Shown: positions 46,101-56,752 of the stretch, piece after piece
Layout of the letters: every line of letters begins with the position of its first letter
Position numbering within the stretch: position 1 is the first letter of the stretch
NCBI RefSeq assembly: GCF_038502225.1
Contig: NC_091325.1
Coordinates: 35,506,683 to 35,570,682, forward strand
Direction of reading: 5' to 3'
Source of the DNA: Cherax quadricarinatus
Lineage: Eukaryota > Arthropoda > Malacostraca > Decapoda > Parastacidae
DNA length: 64,000 bases
Made by a program: the position numbers and the translations under genes
The notes under the pieces: generated by a model
Seen by the model: only the letters and a program-made list of their open reading frames with translations
The model's database searches: none
What the model was told of the DNA's origin: nothing

Positions 46101-47384
46101 ACTGCTCCAGTGTCCATCTTAATGCTGCCCACTGCTCCAGTGGCCATCTTAATGCTGCCCACTGCTCCAGTGGCCATCTTAATGCTGCCCACTGCGCCAG
46201 TGTCCATCTTAATGCTGCCCACTGCTTCAGTGTCCATCTTAATGCTGCCCACTGCTCCAGTGTCCATCTTAATGCTGTCCACTGCTCCAGTGGGCATCTT
46301 AATGCTGCCCACTGCTCCAGTGTCCATCTTAATGCTGCCCACTGCTCCAGTGTCCATCTTAATGCTGCCCACTGCTCCAGTGGCCATCTTAATGCTGCCC
46401 ACTGCTCCAGTGGCCATCTTAATGCTGCCCACTGCTCCAGTGTCCATCTTAATGCTGCCCACTGCTTCAGTGTCCATCTTAATGCTGCCCACTGCTCCAG
46501 TGTCCATCTTAATGCTGTCCACTGCTCCAGTGGGCATCTTAATGCTGCCCACTGCTCCAGTGGCCACCTTAATGCTGCCCACTGCTCCAGTGGCCACCTT
46601 AATGCTGCCCACTGCTCCTGTGGCCACCTTAATGCTGCCCACTGCTCCTGTGTCCATCTTAATGCTGCCCACTGCTCCAGTGGCCATCTTAATGCTGCCC
46701 ACTGCTCCAGTGGCCATCTTAATGCTGCCCACTGCTCCAGTGTCCATCTTAATGCTGCCCACTGCTCCAGTGGCCATTTTAATGTTGCCCACTGCTCTAG
46801 TGGCCATCTTAATGCTGCTCACTGCTACACTGGCCATCTTAATGCTGCCCTCTGGTCCACGGGCCACCTTAATGCTGCCCACTGCTCCAGTTTCCATCTT
46901 AATGCTGCCCACTGCTCCAGTGTCCATCTTAATGCTGCCCACTGCTCCAGTGTCCATCTTAATGCTGCCCACTGCTCCAGTGTCCATCTTAATGCTGCCC
47001 ACTGCTCCAGTGGCCACCTTAATGCTGCCCACTGCTCCAGTGGCCACCTTAATGCTGCCCACTGCTCCAGTGTCCATCTTAATGCTGCCCACTGCTCCAG
47101 TGGCCACCTTAATGCTGCCCACTGCTCCAGTGGCCACCTTAATGCTGCCCACTGCTCCAGTGGCCACCTTAATGCTGCCCACTGCTCCAGTGGCCACCTT
47201 AATGCTGCCCACTGCTCCAGTGTCCATCTTAATGCTGCCCACTGCTCCAGTGTCCATCTTAATGCTGCCCACTGCTCCAGTGGCCACCTTAATGCTGCCC
47301 ACTGCTCCAGTGGCCACCTTAATGCTGCCCACTGCTCCAGTGGCCACCTTAATGTTGCCCACTGCTCCAGTGGCCACCTTAATG
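43102..47384. repeat. 30-bp minisatellite, about 143 units
   Basis: The unit core is CTGCCCACTGCTCCAGTGG followed by CCACCTTAATG. The left third is variable, with CCACTGG units; the right third is uniform. Many units contain CCACTG-CTC-CAGTGG, a 6-bp inverted repeat with a 3-base loop. The 563- and 578-codon open frames on the two strands (45686-47377, 45732-47468) come from the period being a multiple of three and show no domain. Confidence 0.97.
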
Positions 47385-48559
47385 CATGACCTTGATTTTC
47401 AAAAACCTCGAAAAATTGTTCAGAATAAAGAAAGCAAGGTACTAGGGACACCGATTTTTCAACACTAAAAGTGTTATCTACATTATGCTGAAAGTACCGC
47501 TTCTCCATCTCTCTGTTAAACTCCTCTCTGGCGAATGCACGTTGCTCCCATGATCGTCTCTAGATTAAGTCTGGACATTTCGAGCACCAGTGAAGCTGAC
47601 TTGCCCTTAGACAAATCCGACTGACCACCTGTTTCCCGAAATTGCTTCTCTGGTTGCTCTGGTGTTAGTCCTCCCATGTTACGAAGGAACCGTAACGGAG
47701 GTCGCCGATTAACAGCTCCAGTAAGAGCAGAAACCTCATTTTGGTACGCCAAGTTACTCGCTTCAACCTATAATTTGTTGTGAATACTTTCACGAAGCTG
47801 TGCGGTACTAAGGAGTTTGTTGATGCTCATTGCCAATAGAACGAGCACAGCGCTAGAGTCAATTTTGTAGGGGTAGACTCAGACACCAGTTGCCTAACAC
47901 GTCCTGGTGTGTTAACTCACTATAACAAAACGAAGTCTGCAATTCTCTTAAAACTAAGCAGGATACACACATTAACAAGGCTGACACGCATTACCGAAAG
48001 TGACAACAAGGATGACAACCAATACCGATAGCAATACCGATAGCAATACCAGAGACAATGGGGGCTCTGTCCATCTTCTGGACGGAGCCCCCATATTACA
48101 AACATAAGTATAGTAATAGCCTCACATATCGTAATGCGATAACCAACAGTGAAATAAGCAAAAGACAATAGAGGATATTTGACTTGTATTTCCTTCATCA
48201 AAAATTACAAGCTGGTATTTACAATATGTACATTATTTACAATATGTAAAATAAAGTAATAGCAAGCATACAACTAGGTGGTCAAAGACAGAATGCAAGC
48301 ACCAAACACAGCACCGTGAGCGACCAGCAGCCCAGACAAGTCTGACGAAAGCCATGTCACCGGTGAACCACATTGCTTTACAGCTTTGGCGGGTTTTCTT
48401 GTCATTGGCCGATGAACAAGTTAATGATATAATGAAAGGGCTCCTATTCGATCGCTAAATCCTTAGCACCTGGTTCGCTGGTCGGAAGGCAGCCTATATG
48501 GGCGTCTGACATAACCCGAATAAATTGTAACATACTCGTAGCATGGCACAGTGGGACTT
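47385..48559. other. Unique DNA, no gene seen
   Basis: Short frames only (up to 93 codons). 48026-48050 has three CAATACCGATAG-like words. 48059-48093 holds a hairpin, given separately. Confidence 0.55.
48059..48093. repeat. 14-bp inverted repeat, 7-bp loop
   Basis: TGGGGGCTCTGTCC and GGACGGAGCCCCCA around ATCTTCT. One mismatch, which would be a G-U pair in RNA. No T-run follows, and no gene is adjacent for it to terminate. Confidence 0.75.
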
Positions 48560-49130
48560 TTAATCTACTGTTTGGGGACCACGAAATTGACTCCTGTGAG
48601 GGCGTGCAACAGGGTAACCCCTCTCTCCCATTTTCTTTTCTGTCAGGCCATCAAGGAAGTTACAGAAGTGCTTTCCAGTGAGCTTAATATCTGGTTCTTC
48701 GGTGATGGTACTCTGGCTGACACTGCAGAATCTCTCCTAGAGGATATCAGGAAAACAATAAACAGTGGACAAAGGCTGAGCCTGTCTTTAAATCCCTCCA
48801 AATACTAATAGACAGATCACTGAGGACATTAGTGTTATTTTCAAGAAACATGAGCCATCAATCCTGCCAATAGCACTCTCCTTGGTGGTTCTCTTGAGTC
48901 CAGTACTATTGATCTAAATCTATAAATGCAGATATCAGACCTCATGGCGATGGAAGACAGAATTAAAGCCACTGATACACATGATACCTTCTACCTACTC
49001 ACCAGTTGCCTGTCCATCCCAAAACTTACCTACCTTTCGAGATGTTCCCCGGCCTTCGGCAGTCCGAAACTCAATGACTTCCTCCTAAAGACCATGCCTA
49101 GAGAGTGTACTAAGTGTTTCCCTTGAAAAT
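48560..49130 (+). pseudogene. Relic of another reverse transcriptase
   Basis: In shifting frames: SCEGVQQGNP near 48590 (family motif GVQQGDPLGP), FCQAIKEVTEVLSSELNIWF, FGDGTLAD near 48700 (at the place of the catalytic F.DD, with Asp to Gly), LSLNPSKY, then DTFYLLTSCLSIPKLTYL near 48985. This is the order of a reverse transcriptase from the core to the region after it. It is a different family from the CR1-like LINEs. Several frame breaks. Confidence 0.6.
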
Positions 49131-50057
49131 GAACAGTGGTTGCAAGCCTCCGAGCCTCGGGGGCTCGGAGGCTCAAATGGTGGCTCAAATGGTGGTCACA
49201 GCTTAATATAACGCATCTTCAATTTGCCTGTAGATAAAGCCTTGCTCTTGAAGACTCCAAGACTTACACATTCTTTCCTGAGACAAATCAAATCATTTGA
49301 AATTCTGATTTACTAAATCTCATGTAATTACGTGCACCAGTTAATGTTTTTTAATGCTATGTTATGACAACTCCTTTTTTTAACCCCACCTTTGGTTGGC
49401 GGGAGTCAGGGTACAAATAATACTTGCACAGATAAAACACATACCGTTCTTCCTGTTGTTAATTTGTATGTCAGGAAAAAACACGTACCACTGCCTCTAG
49501 TTGGGGTATAAGATGATGGAAGTTCTGTTAACTCGAGAAGATAATGCAACTGATGGAGCTCCTGGGCCAAGTAAGTGCAGAGCTGTCAATGCTGGATTCA
49601 GTGGTCTGAGTACAAAATATGCATACATACAGGTAACATATATGTGAGTACAAGCGAACGAACGTTAGAACATTTCTCTCTCTCTGATTACTATACTAGT
49701 CAGGAGTTTTGCGTAGCGTTGCTTCTTTTATTTCTGAAAAAATCTCGACAACAAAATAGTGGTTGATTACATTCATTTTTGTGGGTGTAAGTTATACGCA
49801 GGTTATTAATAAAAGTATGAAAAAACCTGTTACGATTTAATTAAATGCCAAATGCAACTGCAGACCCAGATTTTCAACATTAATTAAAAAATTATCCCTT
49901 ATTAGCATGGTAATAATATGTTAGCAGTTTTAATGTTATTTTTAATTATAACAGGGAATTGTTAGTTTGTGGAAATTATGATAGCTGTCGATGATGATAT
50001 TTGATAAATATTCTTAAGAAGTTACGAGATGATCCATTTGCAAATTTAAAGGTATGA
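49131..50057. other. AT-rich unique DNA, no gene seen
   Basis: No coding region over 63 codons and no recognisable element. Confidence 0.55.
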
Positions 50058-50078
50058 AATTATTATTATTATTATTAC

Positions 50079-50129
<51 letters not shown>

Positions 50130-50155
50130 CAGTATTATTATTATTGTTATTGTTA

Positions 50156-50204
<49 letters not shown>

Positions 50205-50257
50205 CAGTATTATTATTATTATTATTATTGTTGTTGTTATTATTATTATTATTGTTG

Positions 50258-50342
<85 letters not shown>

Positions 50343-50368
50343 CAGTATTATTATTATTGTTATTGTTA

Positions 50369-50435
<67 letters not shown>

Positions 50436-50436
50436 C

Positions 50437-50508
<72 letters not shown>
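50058..50508. repeat. (TTA)n microsatellite, about 450 bp
   Basis: ATT trinucleotides interrupted by TTG and by ATCAGTATT at several spaced places. The poly-Leu frame over it is not a gene. Confidence 0.98.
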
Positions 50509-50599
50509 GTAATAAATACTAAATATATATATATATGTCAGGATGTACTCATTTCCCAGAGTGAACCAGCAGGCCCCAGGTCCTTTATCGGTGTCAACC

Positions 50600-51215
50600 T
50601 TGAAACTCTCCTAACGTGTATACTATGCAAAGTCTTGGAGAAGATCATCAGGAGGAGAGTGGTGGAGCATCTGGAAAGAAACAAGTGTATAAACGACAAC
50701 CAGCACGGTTTCAGGGAAGGAAAATACTGTGTCACAAGCCTACTGGAGTTTTATGACAAGGTGACAGAAGTAAGACAAGAAAGGGGTGGATAGACTGCAT
50801 TTTCTTGCACTGCAAGAAGGCCTTCGACACAGTTCCTCACAAGAGGTTACTGCAAAAAGCTAGAGAATCAGGCAGGACTACGAAGAGACCTGGACAGGCT
50901 ACAAGCCTGGTCCAGCAACTTGCTCCTTGAATTTAACCCTGCCAAATGAAGATCGGGGAATGGCATAGAAGACCGCAGACAGAGTATAGTCTAGGTGGCC
51001 AGAGACTGCAAACCTCACTCAAGGAAAAAGATCTTGGGGTGAGTAAAATACCGAGCACATCTCCTGAGGCGCACATCAGTCAGATAACTGCTGCAGCACA
51101 CGGGCGTCTGGCAAACCTAAGGATAGCGTTCCGATACCTCAGTAAGGAATCGTTCAAGACTCTGTACACCATACACGTCATGCCCATACTGGAGTATGCA
51201 GCACCAATTTTGAAT
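50600..51215 (+). pseudogene. CR1-like LINE fragment, copy 4
   Basis: Resembles copy 2 most. It starts at the NYRPVSLTC region (ACGTGTATACTATGC), runs through QHGFRE and DCKKAFDTVPH with frameshifts, loses the catalytic FADD segment in a deletion near 50880, resumes at the LDRLQAWSSN region and stops near LEYAAP. No 3' end of the family is present. It starts about 90 bp after the (TTA)n tract. Confidence 0.9.
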
Positions 51216-52149
51216 GTGCAGACGTGGGTACACAAGGCTCCGAGAACCTTCGTGTTTTTGAGGGGTGCAACAACCCCTAGCAGTAATCAGTGGTAGTGAC
51301 AAAGTCAGTGAACAAACCTACGAGTGATAACTATAGTTATTAGTTGAAAAAATTCGAGGGGAAACCTAAATTCAGTATTTTCTTTTAAAAGTGCCAAACC
51401 GTTGTGGATCTACTAGGCACTGTTGCCACACAGATACAAACATAAAAATATCAAAGTGAGTGTGGAAACGGGTGATCAAGAATTACCAGCGTTTTGTTAA
51501 AAAGTGAAATGTGGGGCACCGTAATGTGAGAGTGAAAAAGTTAATAGGCAAAAGGAGAAAGAAAAAATAAAATATACAACAAGGGAAGGTGGCAGTAGGC
51601 CTACTGAAGCAGTGACGTCACAACAGTTTGTATGCCATTATACATATAAAGTGTAACACCGAATGTGAAGTGTATTCTGTAATAAGTGAAAAGTGAAATC
51701 ACTTGAGGAACGCGGGATGCATGAGCATATATGATTATAAACATCACGGGTGAAGGAGTTACAAAATAGTGAGAGAAGGCCTATGTACGACCACTACGTC
51801 ATCAGCTTCTGGCAACTTGTCATCACACCGCTGTCAGCGCAAGTATTCCACCTGTTGAGGTTGCATATTGCAAGATTGAGTCTGGTCCTGCATCACTGTT
51901 AGATACTGGTCACTCACTCCTGCAAGCCATTACCAGAATTAGAGTAGAAATAGCATAGAGGACAGTGCAAGGTGTAAAGCGGTAGTGAGGGATATGTCAG
52001 ACACCTAAGCTGAGACAAGCTAAATTTTACAACCTAGCTACTTTCTGAATTTTAGAAGTAGAATCGATAAGTGTTACAAGTATTGGTAAGCTTAGAATTA
52101 CTGGTATCTACCGGTATTTATTAGCAGTATGAATACTTAGAAGTGGGGG
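51216..52149. other. Unique DNA, no gene seen
   Basis: Mixed composition, stops in all frames. One TGACGTCA at 51613-51620. No element ends recognised. Confidence 0.5.
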
Positions 52150-52157
52150 CACACACA

Positions 52158-52196
<39 letters not shown>

Positions 52197-52197
52197 A

Positions 52198-52275
<78 letters not shown>
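52150..52275. repeat. (CA)n microsatellite, 5' of copy 2
   Basis: Pure CA with a few CATA interruptions. It leads directly into the 5'-truncated LINE. Confidence 0.98.
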
Positions 52276-52277
<2 letters not shown>

Positions 52278-54792
52278 AGAGCACACATGGGGGGAGCAAA
52301 GTTACTAGTTATGGGTGATTTCAATCACAAGGAGATTGACTGGGAAAACCTGGAGCCCCATGGGGGTCCCGAAACATGGAGAGCCAAGATGATGGATGTG
52401 GTACTGGAGAACCTCATGCATCAAGATGTTAGAGACACTACCAGAGAGAGAGGAGAGGATGAACCAGCAAGGATGGACCTTGTATTCACCATGAGTAGTT
52501 CGGGTATCATGTATGAAAGGCCCCTGGGAGCTAGTGATCATGTGGTTCTGTGCTTCGACTACATAGTTGAGCTCCAAGTGTAGAGAGTAGCAGGAATAGG
52601 CTGGGAAAAACCAAACTACAAAAGGGGGAACTACTCAGGCATGAGGAACTTCCTTCAAGACATTCAGTGGGAGAGGGAACTGACAGGAAAACCAGTACAA
52701 GAAATGATGGACTATGTAGCAACAAAATGCAAGGAGGCAGAGGAGAGGTTTGTTCCCAAGGGAAACAGAAATAATGGGAAGAACAGAACGAGTCCTTGGT
52801 TCACCCAAAGGTGTAGGGAGGCAAAAACTAGGTGTACTAGAGAATGGAAAAGGTACAGAAGACAGAGAACTCAGGAAAATAAAGAAATCAGCCGAAGAGC
52901 CAGAAACGAATATGCACAGATAAGAAGGGAGGCTCAGAGACAATATGAAAATGACATAGCATCAAAAGTAAAGACTGACCCGAAGCTGTTGTACAGCCAC
53001 ATCAGGAGGAAAACAACAGTCAAGGACCAGGTAATCAGACTGAGGAAGGGTGATGGGGAATTCACAAGAAACGACCGAGAGGTATGTCAGGAGCTCAACA
53101 CAAGATTTAAAGAGGTATTTACAGTGGAAACCAGTAGGACTCCAAGAAATCAGAACAGGGGGGCACACCAGCAAGTGCTGGATGAGGTACATATAACCAA
53201 GGAGGAGGTGAAGAAGCTGCAATGCGAACTTGACACCTCAAAGGCGGCGGGACCAGACAACATCTCTCCATGGGTCCTTAAAGAGGGAGCAGAGATATTG
53301 TGTGAGCCATTAACAAAGATCTTCAACACATCATTTGAAACTGGGCAACTCCCTGAGGTATGGAAAATGGCAAATGTAGTCCCAATTTTTAAAAAGGGAG
53401 ACAGACATGAGGCACTAAACTACAGACCTGTATCACTAACGTGTATAGTATGCAAGGTCATGGAGAAGATCATCAGGAGGAGAGTGGTGGGGCACCTGGA
53501 AAGAAACAAGTGTATAATTGACAACCAGCACGGTTTCAGGGAAGGAAAATCCTGTGTCACAAACCTACTAGAGTTTTATGACAAGGTGACAGAAGTAAGA
53601 CAAGAGAGAGAGGGGTGGATCGACTGCGTATTTTTGGACTGCAAGAAGGCTTTCGACACAGTTCCTCACAAGAGGTTACTGCAAGAGCTAGGGGACCAGG
53701 CACACATAACAGGAAAGGCACTGCACTGGATCAGAGAATATCTGACAGGGAGGCAACAACGAGTCATGGTACGCGACGAGGTGTCAGAGTGGGCGCCTGT
53801 GACAAGCGGGGTTCCACAGGGGTCAGTCCTAGGACCTGTGCTGTTCTTGGTATACGTGAACGACATAACGGAAGGGATAGACTCAGAAGTGTCCTTGTTT
53901 GCAGACGATGTGAAGTTAATGAAAAGAATCGAATCGGACGAGGATCAGGCAGGACTACAAAGAGATCTGGACAGGCTACAAGCCTGGTCCAGCAACTGGC
54001 TCCTTGAATTTAACCCTGCCAAATGCAAAGTCATGAAGATTGGGGAAGGGCAAAGAAGACCGCAGACACAATATAGTTTAGATGGCCAAAGACTGCAAAC
54101 CTCACTCAAGGAAAAAGATCTGGGGGTGAGTATAACACCGAGCATATCTCCTGAGGCGCACATCAATCACATAACTGCTGCAGCATACGGGCGCCTGGCA
54201 AACCTACGGATAGCGTTCCGATACCTCAGTAAGGATTCGTTTAAGACTCTGTACACCATCTACGTCAGGCCCATACAGGAGTATGCAGCACCAGTTTGGA
54301 ATCCACACCTAGTCAAGCACGTCAAGAAATTAGAGAAAGTGCAAAGGTTTGCAACAAGACTAGTCCCAGAGCTACGGGGATTGTCCTATGAAGAAAGGTT
54401 GAGGGAAATCGGCCTGACGACACTGGAGGCCAGGAGGGTCAGGGGAGACATGATAACGACATATAAAATACTGCGCGGAATAGACGAGGTGGACAAAGAC
54501 GGGATGTTCCAGAGATGGGACACAGACACAAGAGGTCACAATTGGAAGTTGAAGACTCAGATGAATCAAAGGGATGTTAGGAAGTATTTCTTCAGTCATA
54601 GAGTAGTCAGGCCATGGAATAGCCTAGAAAGTGATGTGGTGGAGGCAGGAACCATACATAGTTTTAAGGCGAGGTATGATAGAGCTCATGGGGCAGGGAG
54701 AGAGAGGACCTAGTAGCAATCAGCGAAGAGGCGGGGCCAGGAGCTGTGACTCGACCCCTGCAACCACAAATAGGTGAGTACAAATAGGTGAG
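52276..54792 (+). mobile_element. CR1-like LINE, copy 2 (5'-truncated, another subfamily)
   Basis: Begins within the endonuclease (GGAGAGCACACATGG, aligned to the AGAAGAGCTCATGC region of copy 1) and ends with two copies of an ACAAATAGGTGAGT-type tail. Protein and DNA differ from copies 1 and 3 throughout, so it is a separate subfamily. It is bounded on both sides by (CA)n. Confidence 0.93.
52287..54713 (+). pseudogene. CR1-like ORF2, copy 2, one in-frame stop
   Basis: Open from the truncation to TAG 54711-54713 except for a TAG at 52581-52583, where copy 1 has GAG (Glu). The same frame is kept on both sides. It contains MGDFNHKEIDW, ASDH, AAGPDNIS, QHGFREG, DCKKAFDTVPH, SGVPQGSVLGP and FADDVKL, plus the full C-terminal part. 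It lacks the first part of the endonuclease, so it is not a working enzyme. Confidence 0.92.
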
Positions 54793-55108
<316 letters not shown>

Positions 55109-55189
55109 GGAACAAGCACTTGTAAGCTGTAGTACACACGCAAACACACATACACAGGATTTCACACCGTCCTGTGAACTGACCATCTG

Positions 55190-55682
55190 AACCTTTCTCC
55201 TCTCCCCCCCTCTTTCTACCCTAAGTAGACCTATCTCTACCTCTCTCACTCTTTACCTATATCTCTCTCTCTACCTATCTCTCTCTCTCTCTTCCCTCTC
55301 CCATCTCTCCCCTCTAACATCTCTTACCTCTAACACCTCCCCCCTCTAATATCTCTCCCCCTCTAGCATCTGTCCCCTCCCACTATCTCTCCCCTCTCCC
55401 TTTCCCCACATCTCTCCCATCCTCCCCTCCCTCTCCCCCTAGCCTCTCTCCCCTCTCGCTCTTCCATCTCCCCCCTCTTTCCCCCTTCTCCCCCCTCTCT
55501 GCCCCTCTCTCTCCCCCTCTTTGCCTTCTCTTTCTCTCTCTCCCTCTCTCCCTCTCTCTCTCTCTCTCTCTTGCTCTCTCTCTCTCGCTCTCTCTCGTCC
55601 CCATTTTCCCTTCTAACTCTCCCCTCTCCTACTCTTCCCTTCACTCTCTCTCCCCCTCTACCTTTCCCTTCTCTCTTCTCTC
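55190..55682. repeat. Pyrimidine-rich CT tract
   Basis: About 490 bp almost purely C and T on plus (CTCTCT, CCCCTCT runs). It ends next to the A-run. No gene. Confidence 0.95.
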
Positions 55683-55684
55683 AC

Positions 55685-55712
<28 letters not shown>

Positions 55713-55716
<4 letters not shown>

Positions 55717-56741
55717 TGGGGACTCGCAGGAACCAAGGATCAGATGAGAATGGTTCTGATAGGGAGGAGTGGATGGAGGAGCAGTGGAAAAGGATGGAAC
55801 AAGAGTGGGAGAGAAAATTAGGAGAGCTTTCTGAAAAAATGGAGAAAGAGCTCTCTGTGAAATTGGAAAAGAGGTTGGAGAAGGAGACAAAGAATTGGGA
55901 GGCACAAGTCGAAACTGCAGTAGCCAAGATAAGGGTCCTAGAAGTTGAGATAAATAGGCTGAAGCGGGTTACAGGGGCAGTGACCAGAGAAGACACAGCA
56001 TATGAAGCTGCGAGGCCGAACAGGAAGGAAGGAATTATGAATTATGCTAAGGTCACATCAGTCTGCCAAGGAGGACCAAGGAGTGAAAGGGAAGATCAGC
56101 TGGTTGCAGATGGAGAGGGTGATAGGTCAAATGCTGAGGCACAAAAAGGCTATCAAGAGCCACTGGAAAAATCAAGGGAGAAACTGACCACATACAGGCA
56201 GGATCCAGAGTCACAGAGGGTGAGGCAATGGGAGGAAGAAAGGGCAAAATCAGTGTTTATCCATGGGCTTCAGGAGAGAGAGGAAAGGACACACACTGAA
56301 AGGCAGCAGGAAGAAAGAAAGGGGATTGAGAAAATAATCACGGAAATAGGTGAAGAGATGGACGAGATTGTAAATTTTCAGAGAATAGGGGGGTACTCGA
56401 AGGGGAGAAACCGACCAATCAAGCTGATTCTCAGGACAGAAACAGTGCGGAACAGGATCCTCCAAGAGAAACCACGATTGAAATACTCGGAAGAGTACAA
56501 GAGGGTGTTCCTAGACAGAGACAGAACAAAATCAGAACGACAGCAGCTGAGGGAGAGGACAAAAAAGCGAAAGGAGCTAGGAAAAGAGACAAGGAGGGAA
56601 CCAGCAGAGGTCAGTCAGAGCAGAACAGAACAGCAAGGGAAAGCACACACACAACTACTCTCAGAACCATACAACCTATCACACCATCCCAACACACACT
56701 ACAATCCATACCCACAGCCTCCACCCAACACCGAGCTATAG
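55713..56741 (+). CDS. CR1-like LINE ORF1, RNA-binding protein, 342 aa
   Basis: ATG at 55713 (MVGTRRNQGSDENG) to TAG 56739-56741. Residues about 20-90 are a Glu/Lys-rich coiled coil (WMEEQWKRMEQEWERKL, VLEVEINRLKR). Residues about 185-280 look like the RRM/C-terminal unit of LINE ORF1 proteins (SVFIHGLQE, RPIKLILRTETVRNRIL, RVFLDRDRTKSERQQLRE). The last 60 residues are Pro/His/Asn-rich (HHPNTHYNPYPQPPP). No zinc knuckle. The likely role is to trimerise and coat LINE RNA. Intact, whereas ORF2 of the same copy is broken. It is followed by an 11-bp gap and the ORF2 ATG. Confidence 0.9.
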
Positions 56742-56752
56742 AATCCCACAGT

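Noticed and set aside
45686..47468. 563- and 578-codon frames in the 30-bp array, resembling a repetitive structural protein
   Set aside because: The period is a multiple of three, the frames are open on both strands at once, and there is no signal peptide or domain.
50054..50512. Poly-leucine frame
   Set aside because: (TTA)n microsatellite.
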